DNA of 39,131 nucleotides. It comes from Chloroflexota bacterium. Lineage in GTDB: Bacteria > Chloroflexota > Anaerolineae > Promineifilales > Promineifilaceae. Location: NCBI GenBank assembly GCA_024275635.1, contig JAJRYT010000230.1, forward strand, positions 1 through 39,131. The letters run 5' to 3'. The notes below the pieces were generated by a model. It was given only the letters and a program-made list of their open reading frames with translations. It had not been told where the DNA came from and ran no database searches. Position 1 is the first letter of the stretch; the number at the start of each line of letters is the position of its first letter. Shown piece by piece: positions 1 through 7,880 of this stretch. A program made the position numbers and the translations under genes.

Positions 1-140
1 AATGCCCGAAAATCGGCCCATCCTTTCAGCGCCAATGTCTTGGTGATTGCCGCTGTCAATGTGGTCTTGCCATGGTCGATGTGACCGATTGTCCCGATAT
101 TGCAATGTGGCTTTTCGCGCACAAATTTTTCTTTGGCCAT
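1..140 (-). CDS. tuf: Elongation factor Tu, N-terminal part (runs off the window)
   Basis: The first 46 codons of EF-Tu, the GTPase that carries aminoacyl-tRNA to the ribosomal A site, are visible. The start [16 protein letters not shown] is followed by the P-loop GHIDHGKTT at residues 19-27 and then TAAITKTLA, the classic EF-Tu N-terminus. A GAGGG Shine-Dalgarno lies 8 bases before the ATG at 140. Three tRNA genes lie directly upstream on the same strand, an arrangement like thrU-tyrU-glyT-thrT-tufB of Escherichia coli. The gene continues beyond base 1, so the rest cannot be judged. Confidence 0.95.
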   Translation of the reverse strand, partial: MAKEKFVREKPHCNIGTIGHIDHGKTTLTAAITKTLALKGWADFRA

Positions 141-285
141 TTTCTAAACCCTCAATTTTTGCTATAGGCGTATTAAAATAAGGGGATAATGCTTGCCTGA
201 TTTTAATACAAATTGAAACTTATTACCTTTCACAAGAATACCCCGTTACCCAATGGCTTGCACCTCGTGGGGGAACGGGGCAAAA

Positions 286-358
286 AGCCCACGATGGGAC
301 TTGAACCCATGACCTCATTCTTACCAAGAATGTGCTCTGCCGGCTGAGCTACGTGGGC
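286..358 (-). tRNA. tRNA-Thr(GGU)
   Basis: This is a 73-base cloverleaf read on the minus strand. The acceptor stem GCCCACG/CGTGGGC is perfect, the D-arm region reads AGCTCAGCCGGCAGAGC, the anticodon stem-loop is CATTC-TTGGTAA-GAATG with anticodon GGT, and the T-arm contains GGTTCAAGTCC. CCA is not encoded. It is the tRNA nearest to tuf. Confidence 0.95.
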
Positions 359-466
359 GGAACAGTCGTTTAGTAAGTCAGTCGTCAGTAATCAGCGAAT
401 TGCAATGGATTGTCAGAGACTTTTTTGCAAATTGACCACTGCTTACTGGCAACTATTTACTGAAAG

Positions 467-550
467 TGGGCCAGGTAGGACTCGAACCTACGAAGCGCGT
501 CGCGCAGCGGATTTACAGTCCGCCCCCTTTGCCACTCGGGACACTGACCC
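467..550 (-). tRNA. tRNA-Tyr(GUA)
   Basis: This is an 84-base class II tRNA with a long variable arm. The acceptor stem GGGTCAG pairs with CTGGCCC with one G-U pair. The anticodon stem-loop is CGGA-CTGTAAA-TCCG with anticodon GTA. The T-arm is GTAGG-TTCGAGT-CCTAC. The variable arm, tRNA position and flanking Thr tRNAs all fit tRNA-Tyr. Confidence 0.95.
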
Positions 551-603
551 AGGTAAGATGTTTATATGTTATAGTGCTTCGATTGCTTTGGCTGCTGCGC
601 CTG

Positions 604-676
604 AGCCGACGATGGGACTTGAACCCATAACCTATGCTTTACAAGAGCATTGCTCTGCCAATTGAGCTACGTCGGC
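604..676 (-). tRNA. tRNA-Thr(UGU)
   Basis: This is a 73-base cloverleaf. The acceptor stem is GCCGACG/CGTCGGC, the anticodon stem-loop ATGCT-CTTGTAA-AGCAT has anticodon TGT, and the T-arm contains GGTTCAAGTCC. It is the first gene of the tRNA-tuf unit, lying about 70 bases downstream of the promoter at 749-776. Confidence 0.95.
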
Positions 677-748
677 AAGTGTTGTAATTGATATGCCGCT
701 GCATAAGGCATTGCATCACTAGCTCTTTGTAGAGCACTCCGACGAACA

Positions 749-776
749 AGTATAACACTTGCATATTTTTCGTCAA
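749..776 (-). promoter_or_regulatory. Promoter of the tRNA-tuf unit
   Basis: On the minus strand TTGACG (771-776) is followed after 16 bases by TATACT (749-754). This is a near-consensus housekeeping promoter. Transcription would start near 742 and read the three tRNAs and tuf. A small hairpin, GCTCT-ACAA-AGAGC (722-735), lies at the start of the transcript. Confidence 0.7.
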
Positions 777-807
777 ATATATTTTTGTTCGTTTTTGGGG
801 GCATTGA

Positions 808-1836
808 TTAGAATTGGCTCTGTTGGCGATAGGCGGTGATGAGGGCGCGGATTTGGCGGCGGTTAATAACGGCCGTTCCCACCGGCCGGGCTACGTTTTC
901 CCGGTAAATGGCTTGGATACGGCTTGTTTTTTCGGCTACATGAGTCGCTTTTATCAACACTTGTTCTTGCAAGGGTTTGACCAAATTCTGGCGCAGCGGA
1001 ACTGCGCCGCTGCCGCTGCCTAACCAGACATCAAGCGGTTCGGCTACGTTGGTTTGGAGGCCGCTGATAGTAGCCGGCGTTTCTAATAACAGGGTTGTGA
1101 TGGCTTCCATGATGGCGCTAGTTCGCTGGCCCAGGCCGAAGGGCAGCCATTTGAGGATGTTTTGCACCCATTCGCTGAACATCTGGAGGAAGGGGGCAGC
1201 CTGCTCAACGGCCGTTTCCAGCAGCGCTTCCACACCGGCGAAATAATCGTGCAACCTGTCTGTTTGGTGAGTCAGCCAGGAACGGCCGTTTTCCAACAAG
1301 GGGATGTGCGCGTCCAACTCGGCCAATGCTTGCCGGCCGATCGCGACGCCTTCATTCAGGCTGGGTAAATCATCCACCAGTTCTGTAATGGCGGCAGTGA
1401 CTGTATCTATCCCCTCCTCAACCCAATCCGTCACATCTACTGCATCAAGCTGTTCATACAAAGCCACTAATCCGGCCAGTAAACCGACCTGTTTGTTAGC
1501 TGCTTCTAGTTCGACGGACATGGCTTGAACGGCCGTGTCCGTTGCGCCGGTTGCTTGTGCTGCCAATTGGCGTTGGGCAGCGGACAATTCAGTTTGTAAA
1601 CGGCTGTTTTCGGCTTGAGCGGCCGCTAATTGGGCTAGCAAGCCGGCGATTTGTTCGCTGCCATCGGCGATTGTTTGGACGACAGGCGGCATAACAGGTG
1701 CAACAGAAGGGAGCGCCGCGCGGGATTTGAGCAACGCAGCGCCAGCGCCGGCAGCTGTGGCCACTACGGCCGTTACCGCCGCCGCCTTCAAAAAATGACG
1801 CCGATCAACTGGCTGTTTGGTGTATTCTTCAGACAT
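808..1836 (-). CDS. Tat-signal coiled-coil protein of unknown function
   Basis: A 342-residue protein I do not recognise. Residues 10-18 (VDRRHFLKA) followed by a hydrophobic Ala-rich stretch to about residue 35 form a twin-arginine (Tat) signal or anchor. No lipobox Cys is seen, so it is either cleaved or held by the signal helix. Residues about 55-115 are rich in Ala, Gln, Glu and Leu with heptad spacing (QIAGLLAQLAAAQAENS), suggesting a coiled coil. The rest is mainly helical, with a more hydrophobic part around residues 210-240. There is no cofactor motif, which is odd because Tat export is usually for folded or cofactor-bearing proteins. AGGAGG lies 6 bases before the ATG. It stands alone between the tRNA unit and era. 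Confidence 0.8.
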   Translation of the reverse strand: MSEEYTKQPVDRRHFLKAAAVTAVVATAAGAGAALLKSRAALPSVAPVMPPVVQTIADGSEQIAGLLAQLAAAQAENSRLQTELSAAQRQLAAQATGATDTAVQAMSVELEAANKQVGLLAGLVALYEQLDAVDVTDWVEEGIDTVTAAITELVDDLPSLNEGVAIGRQALAELDAHIPLLENGRSWLTHQTDRLHDYFAGVEALLETAVEQAAPFLQMFSEWVQNILKWLPFGLGQRTSAIMEAITTLLLETPATISGLQTNVAEPLDVWLGSGSGAVPLRQNLVKPLQEQVLIKATHVAEKTSRIQAIYRENVARPVGTAVINRRQIRALITAYRQQSQF

Positions 1837-1972
1837 GGGAGCCTCCTAAAATAGTCATGAGGAGTGAGTGATGAGGCGTGAGCAACGCTTTTCTTTGCCC
1901 CATCGGTATTTTCCAATACGAAAATAATTGCCAATACGTTTCACTAAAATAGACACCAATCCAGTGGAAAAG

Positions 1973-2911
1973 TTACGAATCGCTGCTGTAACCGAATCGT
2001 TTTAACGCTCTTTCGTTACGCCGCCATTTGGCTTCTACCTTGACCCATAAATCCAGGAACACTTTACCTTCGATAAGCGCTTCGATTTCCTTGCGCGCCG
2101 CCGCGCCCAGTCGGCGCAGTTGCGTCCCTTTGGCGCCAATCAAGATGCGTTTGTGGCTGTCGCGCTCAACGAAGATGTTGGCGCTGATGTAGGTGGTTCC
2201 ATTCGGCCGTTCCTTGTATTCGTCAGTTTGAACAGCCACACCATAGGGGACTTCGTCCCGCAGTTGCAGCATGATTTGTTCTCGAATGAGTTCGGCAACG
2301 AGGTTGCGCACGTACAAATCGGTGACCTGGTCGGTGGGGTAGTAGCGGGGGCCTTCGGGCAAGGCGTCTACCAACATTTGCCGTAGTTCATCCCGGCCGT
2401 TTCCTTGCAGCGCCGAAAACAAGACCCAATCAGCCTGGGGAACCAATGCCCGGTAAGCGTCTGTGTGCGGCAAAACGCGCTCCGGGGCTAATTGGTCGCT
2501 TTTGTTGATACCCAAAATAAGCTTGACTGCTTCATTCAACCCGGCTAACTGCCGGGCGATGGCTTTGTCGCCAGGGCCGGGCATTTGACTGCCGTCCACC
2601 AGCCACAAAACCACGTCGGCATTTTCCAGGGAGTCAACGGCCGTTTCCACCATAAACTCATCTAACTTGTGGCGCGGTTTCATCATCCCCGGCGTATCTA
2701 CAAACACCATCTGGTAATGTGGTTCCGTCACAATGCCCAACTGCCGGATACGCGTCGTTTGCGGGCGCGGCGTGACAATGGCGATCTTCTGCCCCATCAG
2801 CGCATTGACCAGCGTGCTTTTACCCACATTCGGCCGTCCCACCACCGCCACAAAACCCGACTTATGCCCTTCCAGTTCTTCATCAAAGAATTTTTCACTG
2901 TTTGGCGTCAT
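1973..2911 (-). CDS. era: GTPase Era, 16S rRNA binding and 30S assembly factor
   Basis: Era binds the 3' end of 16S rRNA and guides small-subunit maturation. The 312-residue protein has G1 GRPNVGKST near residue 25, switch region TTR, G3 DTPG, G4 NKSD, and a C-terminal KH domain with the loop ILIGAKGTQLRRLG. Length and domain order match the family. I place the start at the ATG at 2911, since GAGG lies 6 bases before it; an upstream TTG at 2923 overlaps that ribosome binding site. A foldback repeat (2926-2978) separates it from the amidohydrolase gene upstream. Confidence 0.95.
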   Translation of the reverse strand: MTPNSEKFFDEELEGHKSGFVAVVGRPNVGKSTLVNALMGQKIAIVTPRPQTTRIRQLGIVTEPHYQMVFVDTPGMMKPRHKLDEFMVETAVDSLENADVVLWLVDGSQMPGPGDKAIARQLAGLNEAVKLILGINKSDQLAPERVLPHTDAYRALVPQADWVLFSALQGNGRDELRQMLVDALPEGPRYYPTDQVTDLYVRNLVAELIREQIMLQLRDEVPYGVAVQTDEYKERPNGTTYISANIFVERDSHKRILIGAKGTQLRRLGAAARKEIEALIEGKVFLDLWVKVEAKWRRNERALKRFGYSSDS

Positions 2912-2925
2912 ATCGTTCCTCAAAA

Positions 2926-2978
2926 AGATTAAAGATTGAAGATTGACGGTTGGCTACAATCATCAATCATCAATGATT
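2926..2978. repeat. Foldback low-complexity repeat, GATTGAA/ATCATCA type
   Basis: AGATTAAAGATTGAAGATTGA on the left faces CAATCATCAATCATCAATGATT on the right, with a short spacer. The units resemble those at 19923, 24631, 33456 and 36290. It fills the gap between the nitrilase-family gene and era, overlapping the bases just upstream of the era ribosome binding site. Confidence 0.7.
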
Positions 2979-2984
2979 TTCCCC

Positions 2985-3833
2985 TCAATCCTCCAAAATC
3001 CGCTTCAACTCCCGCATTGTCAACCCTACGCGCTCATCACGCAGTAGAGGCAGGCGGGAACGAGTGCGGCGTAATTGATTCAAATCCAATTTGGCCGCCA
3101 CCAGAGCCGATTCGTAGTACGGTCCCTGCGCCACCAAATTGCCCGACGGATCAAACACCGTAGACCCGCCCCAAAAGCTGACGCCATCCTCAAACCCGGT
3201 GCGGTTGGTGTGGATGACGAAATTGGTAAACATACTGGCATAGGCTTTGTTGATATGTTCCACCCAACTGGCGCTGCCGATTTTTTGCTCCGTCGCCAGC
3301 CCATGCCCTGGCGAGGCTGATATGAGAATGAGAATGTCAGCGCCATCTAGCCAAAGGATGTACGGTGGACTCATGTGCCAGAAATCTTCACAAATGAGCA
3401 TCCCGACGCGGCCAAACCGCGTATCAAAAGCGCGGACTGCATCGCCCCAGGCAAAATAGCGGCCTTCGTCAAACATACCATAGGTGGGCAGGTAGACCTT
3501 GTGATGTAAATGAATGACCTGCCCGCGCGAAAGATATGCCGAGGCAATATAAAATTTTTGCCTTTGGTCAGCCTCGACAAAGCTAACGACGATGTCCATA
3601 TCCCGGCTGGCATCCAGCAACTGGGCAAATATCGGGTCTTTGTAGGTAGGCCGAATGGCGACGCTAAAGGCCAGGTCGCGCAGCCGGTAGCCGGTTAAGG
3701 AAAGTTCGGGGAAAACGAGCAGTTCGACGCCTTTTTCGGCCGCTTCTGCGATGATTTTCAGATGCAGGGCTAAATTAGCCTCGATGTCGCCAAGTTTGGG
3801 GGTGATTTGGGCCAGTCCAACTTTTAGTTTCAT
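2985..3833 (-). CDS. Carbon-nitrogen hydrolase (nitrilase superfamily)
   Basis: A 282-residue amidase-type enzyme with the superfamily Glu-Lys-Cys triad: Glu in FPELSLTGY near residue 43, Lys in HHKVYLPTYG near 112, and Cys in LICEDFWH near 148. It would hydrolyse a non-peptide C-N bond, releasing ammonia or an amine in the cytoplasm. The motifs FPELSLTGY and ICEDFW resemble the glutaminase domain of NAD synthetase, but the ammonia-ligase domain is absent, so the substrate is unknown. There is no strong Shine-Dalgarno before the ATG at 3833. It lies between lgt and era, all leftward. Confidence 0.88.
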   Translation of the reverse strand: MKLKVGLAQITPKLGDIEANLALHLKIIAEAAEKGVELLVFPELSLTGYRLRDLAFSVAIRPTYKDPIFAQLLDASRDMDIVVSFVEADQRQKFYIASAYLSRGQVIHLHHKVYLPTYGMFDEGRYFAWGDAVRAFDTRFGRVGMLICEDFWHMSPPYILWLDGADILILISASPGHGLATEQKIGSASWVEHINKAYASMFTNFVIHTNRTGFEDGVSFWGGSTVFDPSGNLVAQGPYYESALVAAKLDLNQLRRTRSRLPLLRDERVGLTMRELKRILED

Positions 3834-3869
3834 GGGGTTGTTTAGTCAAGTAGTCGAGCAGTCAGATAG

Positions 3870-4625
3870 TCAAGTTTTTGCCGGTTTTCGTCGTGAAGTG
3901 TATTTTAACAGAAGTAGGGAGAAGAGGGCGAACGCTGTATCCAGGATTATGTTTATGTTAATGCCGCTTAGTTGTAACACGCTGTCGCTGCGTAACAGTT
4001 CTATGCCTATGCGGCTTAGGCTGAGGGCGAATAAAGTGAAGCCAAAGGTCTGGCCCGGCAGCCAGCGGCGCTGTCGTGGCCAGACCCAAACGAAGACCAG
4101 CAAACTTAAGGCAATGCCAAGGATCTGTGTCTGGTAACGCCAGCCGTAGATGCCGAATTTGTCGGGCAGGTCGGCGGCCAGGAGGCTGCCGGCGGCGGCT
4201 TCTTGGCCGTAGGCACAGCCATCCAACCAGCAGGCAAACCAGCCGAAGGCGCTGGCAAGGGCTATGCCGGGGGCAAGGAGGGCGGCCGTAGGGAGAAACG
4301 GCCGTTTCTGCCACCAACACCAGCCCCATAACGCCATCAACCCAGCCAGCAGCGCCCCATGATAATTGAGTCCGCCTTGTTGAATTTGGAGGATGGCCGA
4401 CGGCCGTTCCTGAAAATAAGCCCATTCTCCCCACACAAATCCGGCCCGCCCACCCATTACCCCGGCCGCCAGCGCTGCCAACAGCCCATCCAGCCAATCA
4501 GCGGACAAACCTCGTCGCCGCGCCTGCCAGACCGTGAAACCAATGCCGATCACAATGCCCAGACTCATAACGGCCGTGTAACTAAACAAGAAGAATGGCC
4601 CATAGCGACCGAGAATAGGATACAT
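3870..4625 (-). CDS. lgt: Divergent prolipoprotein diacylglyceryl transferase-like protein
   Basis: Lgt moves diacylglycerol from phosphatidylglycerol to the lipobox Cys of exported prolipoproteins in the inner membrane. About seven hydrophobic segments are present. MYPILGRYGPFF at the start, GGRAGFVWGE near residue 65, the GGLNYHGALLAG block near 85 and SLSRIGIELLRSD near the C-terminus match the family. The Lgt signature, normally GRxGCFxxGCxYG, reads FGWFACWLDGCAYG here, so the usual Arg is Trp. I chose the ATG at 4625 because the family starts MYP; an in-frame ATG at 4643 is also possible. Neither has a clear ribosome binding site. The Arg loss leaves activity uncertain. Confidence 0.82.
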   Translation of the reverse strand: MYPILGRYGPFFLFSYTAVMSLGIVIGIGFTVWQARRRGLSADWLDGLLAALAAGVMGGRAGFVWGEWAYFQERPSAILQIQQGGLNYHGALLAGLMALWGWCWWQKRPFLPTAALLAPGIALASAFGWFACWLDGCAYGQEAAAGSLLAADLPDKFGIYGWRYQTQILGIALSLLVFVWVWPRQRRWLPGQTFGFTLFALSLSRIGIELLRSDSVLQLSGININIILDTAFALFSLLLLKYTSRRKPAKT

Positions 4626-4895
4626 TACACTTGATCTTACCATGTAAATGATAAATGTCAGGATTACATCGAGTCCAAATGGTTACACAGAGCGTTCAGC
4701 CCCCTTGTGTCACGCAAAGCACGGAACGAGGGGAGGAAATGCTTACTAGAATAGACTTCTTTTTTGCAGTCAAGTCAGGTATATTGAATAGGGTAATATA
4801 TGATCTTGGTTACATAACTTTGCTATCCGTCATATGTTAACTGCTAGAACCAGCCCGCCGGGTAAACACTCAGGTCAGAACAGGGAATCGGCATT

Positions 4896-7763
4896 ATGAT
4901 CAAAGATAAAATTAGCGCCATCTGGCAGCGATTGACTGAACCAAATGCGGCTGTCACAGAACCAGAAGAGCGCTTCCGGGCGCGATTACTACTTACTTTT
5001 ATGCTCACACTAATGCCGGCGGGCATTTTGGGCTTCATTATTCCTGTATTACTCAAACCGGATACATTCTCCGGACAAATCCCCTTGCTTGGAACCGCCT
5101 TCGTTCTGACATTTTTGATCGTTATTACCTACCTGATCAGCCGCAGCCGTTATTACCGTATTTCATTTTACGCTGCCTTAATTATTGGAACGGTAGGGGT
5201 CATGATGGCTGCATGTGTTGACGAGACGCCGGAAGATGTTAGCGCTCTTTATTATTTGCTCATTTTAGCGCTCATCACCAGTCTGCTTTTTTCCATTAAG
5301 CAAGCTGCGGCCTTTACGGCCGTTGTCTTATCCATCATACTAACTGCGCCGTTGTACATTCCCAATGTAACCCTCTACAATGTTATTGTCGGCCCTTTTA
5401 ACCTGACACTGTTAGCTTCTGTGGCTTATCTATTGATCGCCTCCTATCGTAACCAACTGGAACAACGCCGGCGGCAGCAGCTGACACAATTGCTGGATGA
5501 ATTATCTCATCGCGCCGACCAATTAGAAGCATTGCATGAAATTTCCATTGACATTAGTTCTCATCGTGATATTACCGAGCTGCTTCAGGCCATACTGGCT
5601 CGCGCTACCCGGCTTTTAGGGGTTCCCGGCGGCAGCATTTTTCTGGTGAACCCAGATGGCGACTCGTTGAGGTTAACGGCCGTTCACGGTCCGGGCAAGG
5701 AATTGGAAGGCCTCGTATTACATCGTGGAGAAGGCATGGCCGGGCAGGTACTGGCCACCGGCCAACCCAAGATAGTAACTGCTTATAATCAATGGTCGGA
5801 ACGTTCTGCCAATATTCCTATCGATTTATTTGGCAGCGTTATTCAGGTTCCCATGTTAGCGCCAGAACAAGTGATTGGCGTCCTGGGTTGCCAGGAAATT
5901 ACCGGCGTAGTTCGTGACTTCACCAAAGAAGATATTCAACTTCTGGAAGGGCTTGCCCGACAAGGCGCTATAGCTTTGCAAAATGCCTACTTGCTCAAAG
6001 AAGAACAGATAGCGCGTGACCGGGCCGAACGTTTGCAAGCGGCGACACAAGCGTTGAGCAGCAGTTTGGTTTTACAAGAGGTCTTTGAAAACATTCTAAC
6101 TGAACTGCAAAGGGTGGTTCCCTACGACAGCGCCTCGGTGCAGCAATTAAAAGGCCCCGATTGCCTGGAAATCATCGGCGGGCATGGATTTGCCAATCCA
6201 GAAATGATATTAGGGGCAAAATTCGATCCCACTAAAGAGGATAACCCAAACCGGTATGTCATCGAGACACGTTTACCTTACCTGCTGGAAGATGCCCCAG
6301 CGCATTACAATCAGTTTCACTGCGGACCTCACGCCAAAACCATTATCCATTCCTGGTTAGGCGTCCCGCTCATTTTTGGCAGCGAGATCATTGGTATGTT
6401 GGCGCTGGATAAAAAGGAAATCGGTTTTTATAACCAGGAACATGCCCGTCTAGCCGCCGCATTTGCCGCTCAAGCGGCTGTGGCCATCGAAAACGCCCGA
6501 CTTTATGAAAAGGCCAGACGACACGCATTTGAATTGGAAACCCTGGCCCAAATTTCGGCAGCTTTGCGCACAGCCAAATCCGTACCGGAATTGATGCCTA
6601 TTCTGATGCAGAAAACAGTGGCGGCGGTGAATGCTACTTACAGCGTCTTGTTCTTGGTTGACGAAGAAACTGGCGAACTGGTCTCGCAATTATCGTCCCC
6701 GCCTGGCATTTATCGCTCGGGGCTGCGCCAACCGCCGGGCGATGGCATTACAGGCTATGTGGCAACTACCCAGGAAGTCCATATTTCCGAAGATATTATT
6801 CACGATCCTTTGCTGTCTTTATTGCCGGGGGAACGCGCTTGTTTTCAGAACACAAAAAGCGCGATTTCTGTACCTTTGCAAACACCGGATAAATTGATAG
6901 GGGTGATGCATATTGGCTCGGTGGAAAAGCGGAAGTACACAGAGGCGGATATTCGCCTGATAACGGCCGTTTGCAATATCGCTGCCAATGCCCTCAACCG
7001 AGCCGCCGTCATGGACACACTGGAAGAGCGTGTGGCCGACCGCACCCGGAAATTGGCCGAGGCTAATTCCCGGCTCAAAGAATTAGACACGCTCAAATCT
7101 AAATTCATCGCCGACATATCGCACGAACTACGAACGCCCGTAGCCACGCTCAATCTGTATATGGATTTGCTGCAGCGGGGCAAACCGGAAAAAAAGCTCA
7201 AGTACATGCAAATTTTACGACAAAAGACAGACCAACTGGTGCGGTTAACGGATGATATTCTGAATATCTCCCGCCTTAATTTATATGAAGGGAATCAACC
7301 GTTTACGGCCGTTAACCTGAACGAAACAGCCGCCATCGTCGTCGCCATGTACCAGGAACGCGCCCAGGCCGCCGACATCAGCCTGTCATTCAACCCGGCC
7401 GAGCAGTTACCCCCGGTATGGGCCGAGCGCAACCAACTGTTGCAAGCCATTACCAACTTGATTGATAACGCCCTCAACTATACGCCGGCCGGTTTCATAC
7501 AAATCACCACGTACCTGCTGGCAAAATCACAACAGGTCTGTCTGCAAATCCAAGATACAGGTATCGGCATTGCTCCGGAAGAGATACCACACATATTTCA
7601 ACGCTTTTACCGCGGCCAGGCAGTAAGCCAATCAAACACGTCCGGCACTGGCCTGGGTCTGGCCATTGTCAATGAAATTGTTGATTTGCATAACGGCCGT
7701 ATTATTGTAGAAAGCGAGCTTGGAAAAGGGAGCATTTTTCGGGTGTGCTTGCCAGCAGTCTAA
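4896..7763 (+). CDS. Membrane sensor histidine kinase with three GAF domains
   Basis: A 955-residue kinase. Residues about 28-185 hold six hydrophobic helices in hairpin pairs with no large external domain. Three GAF-like domains follow at about 215-365, 378-535 and 548-702, then a coiled-coil linker (LEERVADRTRKLAEA). HisKA follows, with the phospho-acceptor His743 in ISHELRTP. The HATPase_c domain shows NLIDNALNY (N box), DTGIGI (G1) and GTGLGLAI (G2). It should autophosphorylate in response to a membrane or small-molecule cue, but no ligand can be named. Its kinase core is strikingly like that of the hybrid kinase at 11401. It has no partner regulator inside its own transcript; the next gene starts 117 bases downstream. 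Confidence 0.93.
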   Translation: MIKDKISAIWQRLTEPNAAVTEPEERFRARLLLTFMLTLMPAGILGFIIPVLLKPDTFSGQIPLLGTAFVLTFLIVITYLISRSRYYRISFYAALIIGTVGVMMAACVDETPEDVSALYYLLILALITSLLFSIKQAAAFTAVVLSIILTAPLYIPNVTLYNVIVGPFNLTLLASVAYLLIASYRNQLEQRRRQQLTQLLDELSHRADQLEALHEISIDISSHRDITELLQAILARATRLLGVPGGSIFLVNPDGDSLRLTAVHGPGKELEGLVLHRGEGMAGQVLATGQPKIVTAYNQWSERSANIPIDLFGSVIQVPMLAPEQVIGVLGCQEITGVVRDFTKEDIQLLEGLARQGAIALQNAYLLKEEQIARDRAERLQAATQALSSSLVLQEVFENILTELQRVVPYDSASVQQLKGPDCLEIIGGHGFANPEMILGAKFDPTKEDNPNRYVIETRLPYLLEDAPAHYNQFHCGPHAKTIIHSWLGVPLIFGSEIIGMLALDKKEIGFYNQEHARLAAAFAAQAAVAIENARLYEKARRHAFELETLAQISAALRTAKSVPELMPILMQKTVAAVNATYSVLFLVDEETGELVSQLSSPPGIYRSGLRQPPGDGITGYVATTQEVHISEDIIHDPLLSLLPGERACFQNTKSAISVPLQTPDKLIGVMHIGSVEKRKYTEADIRLITAVCNIAANALNRAAVMDTLEERVADRTRKLAEANSRLKELDTLKSKFIADISHELRTPVATLNLYMDLLQRGKPEKKLKYMQILRQKTDQLVRLTDDILNISRLNLYEGNQPFTAVNLNETAAIVVAMYQERAQAADISLSFNPAEQLPPVWAERNQLLQAITNLIDNALNYTPAGFIQITTYLLAKSQQVCLQIQDTGIGIAPEEIPHIFQRFYRGQAVSQSNTSGTGLGLAIVNEIVDLHNGRIIVESELGKGSIFRVCLPAV

Positions 7764-7880
7764 AGGGGGAAATCCATCGTATTTCTCGCGCCAAACCTGT
7801 TATACTTAGACAGTGAGCCTTTTGTTCAACGGATACATTGTGTAACCATCTGTTCCAAAAGGATTACGGAAGAAAAGGTT

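Noticed and set aside
405..665. An open frame of 86 codons on the plus strand
   Set aside because: It lies across tRNA-Tyr and tRNA-Thr(UGU) on the opposite strand and has no protein-like features; the tRNAs explain the sequence.
4644..4895. Promoter for the first kinase
   Set aside because: TATATT and TATGAT words occur, but no -35 box at a proper distance is visible.
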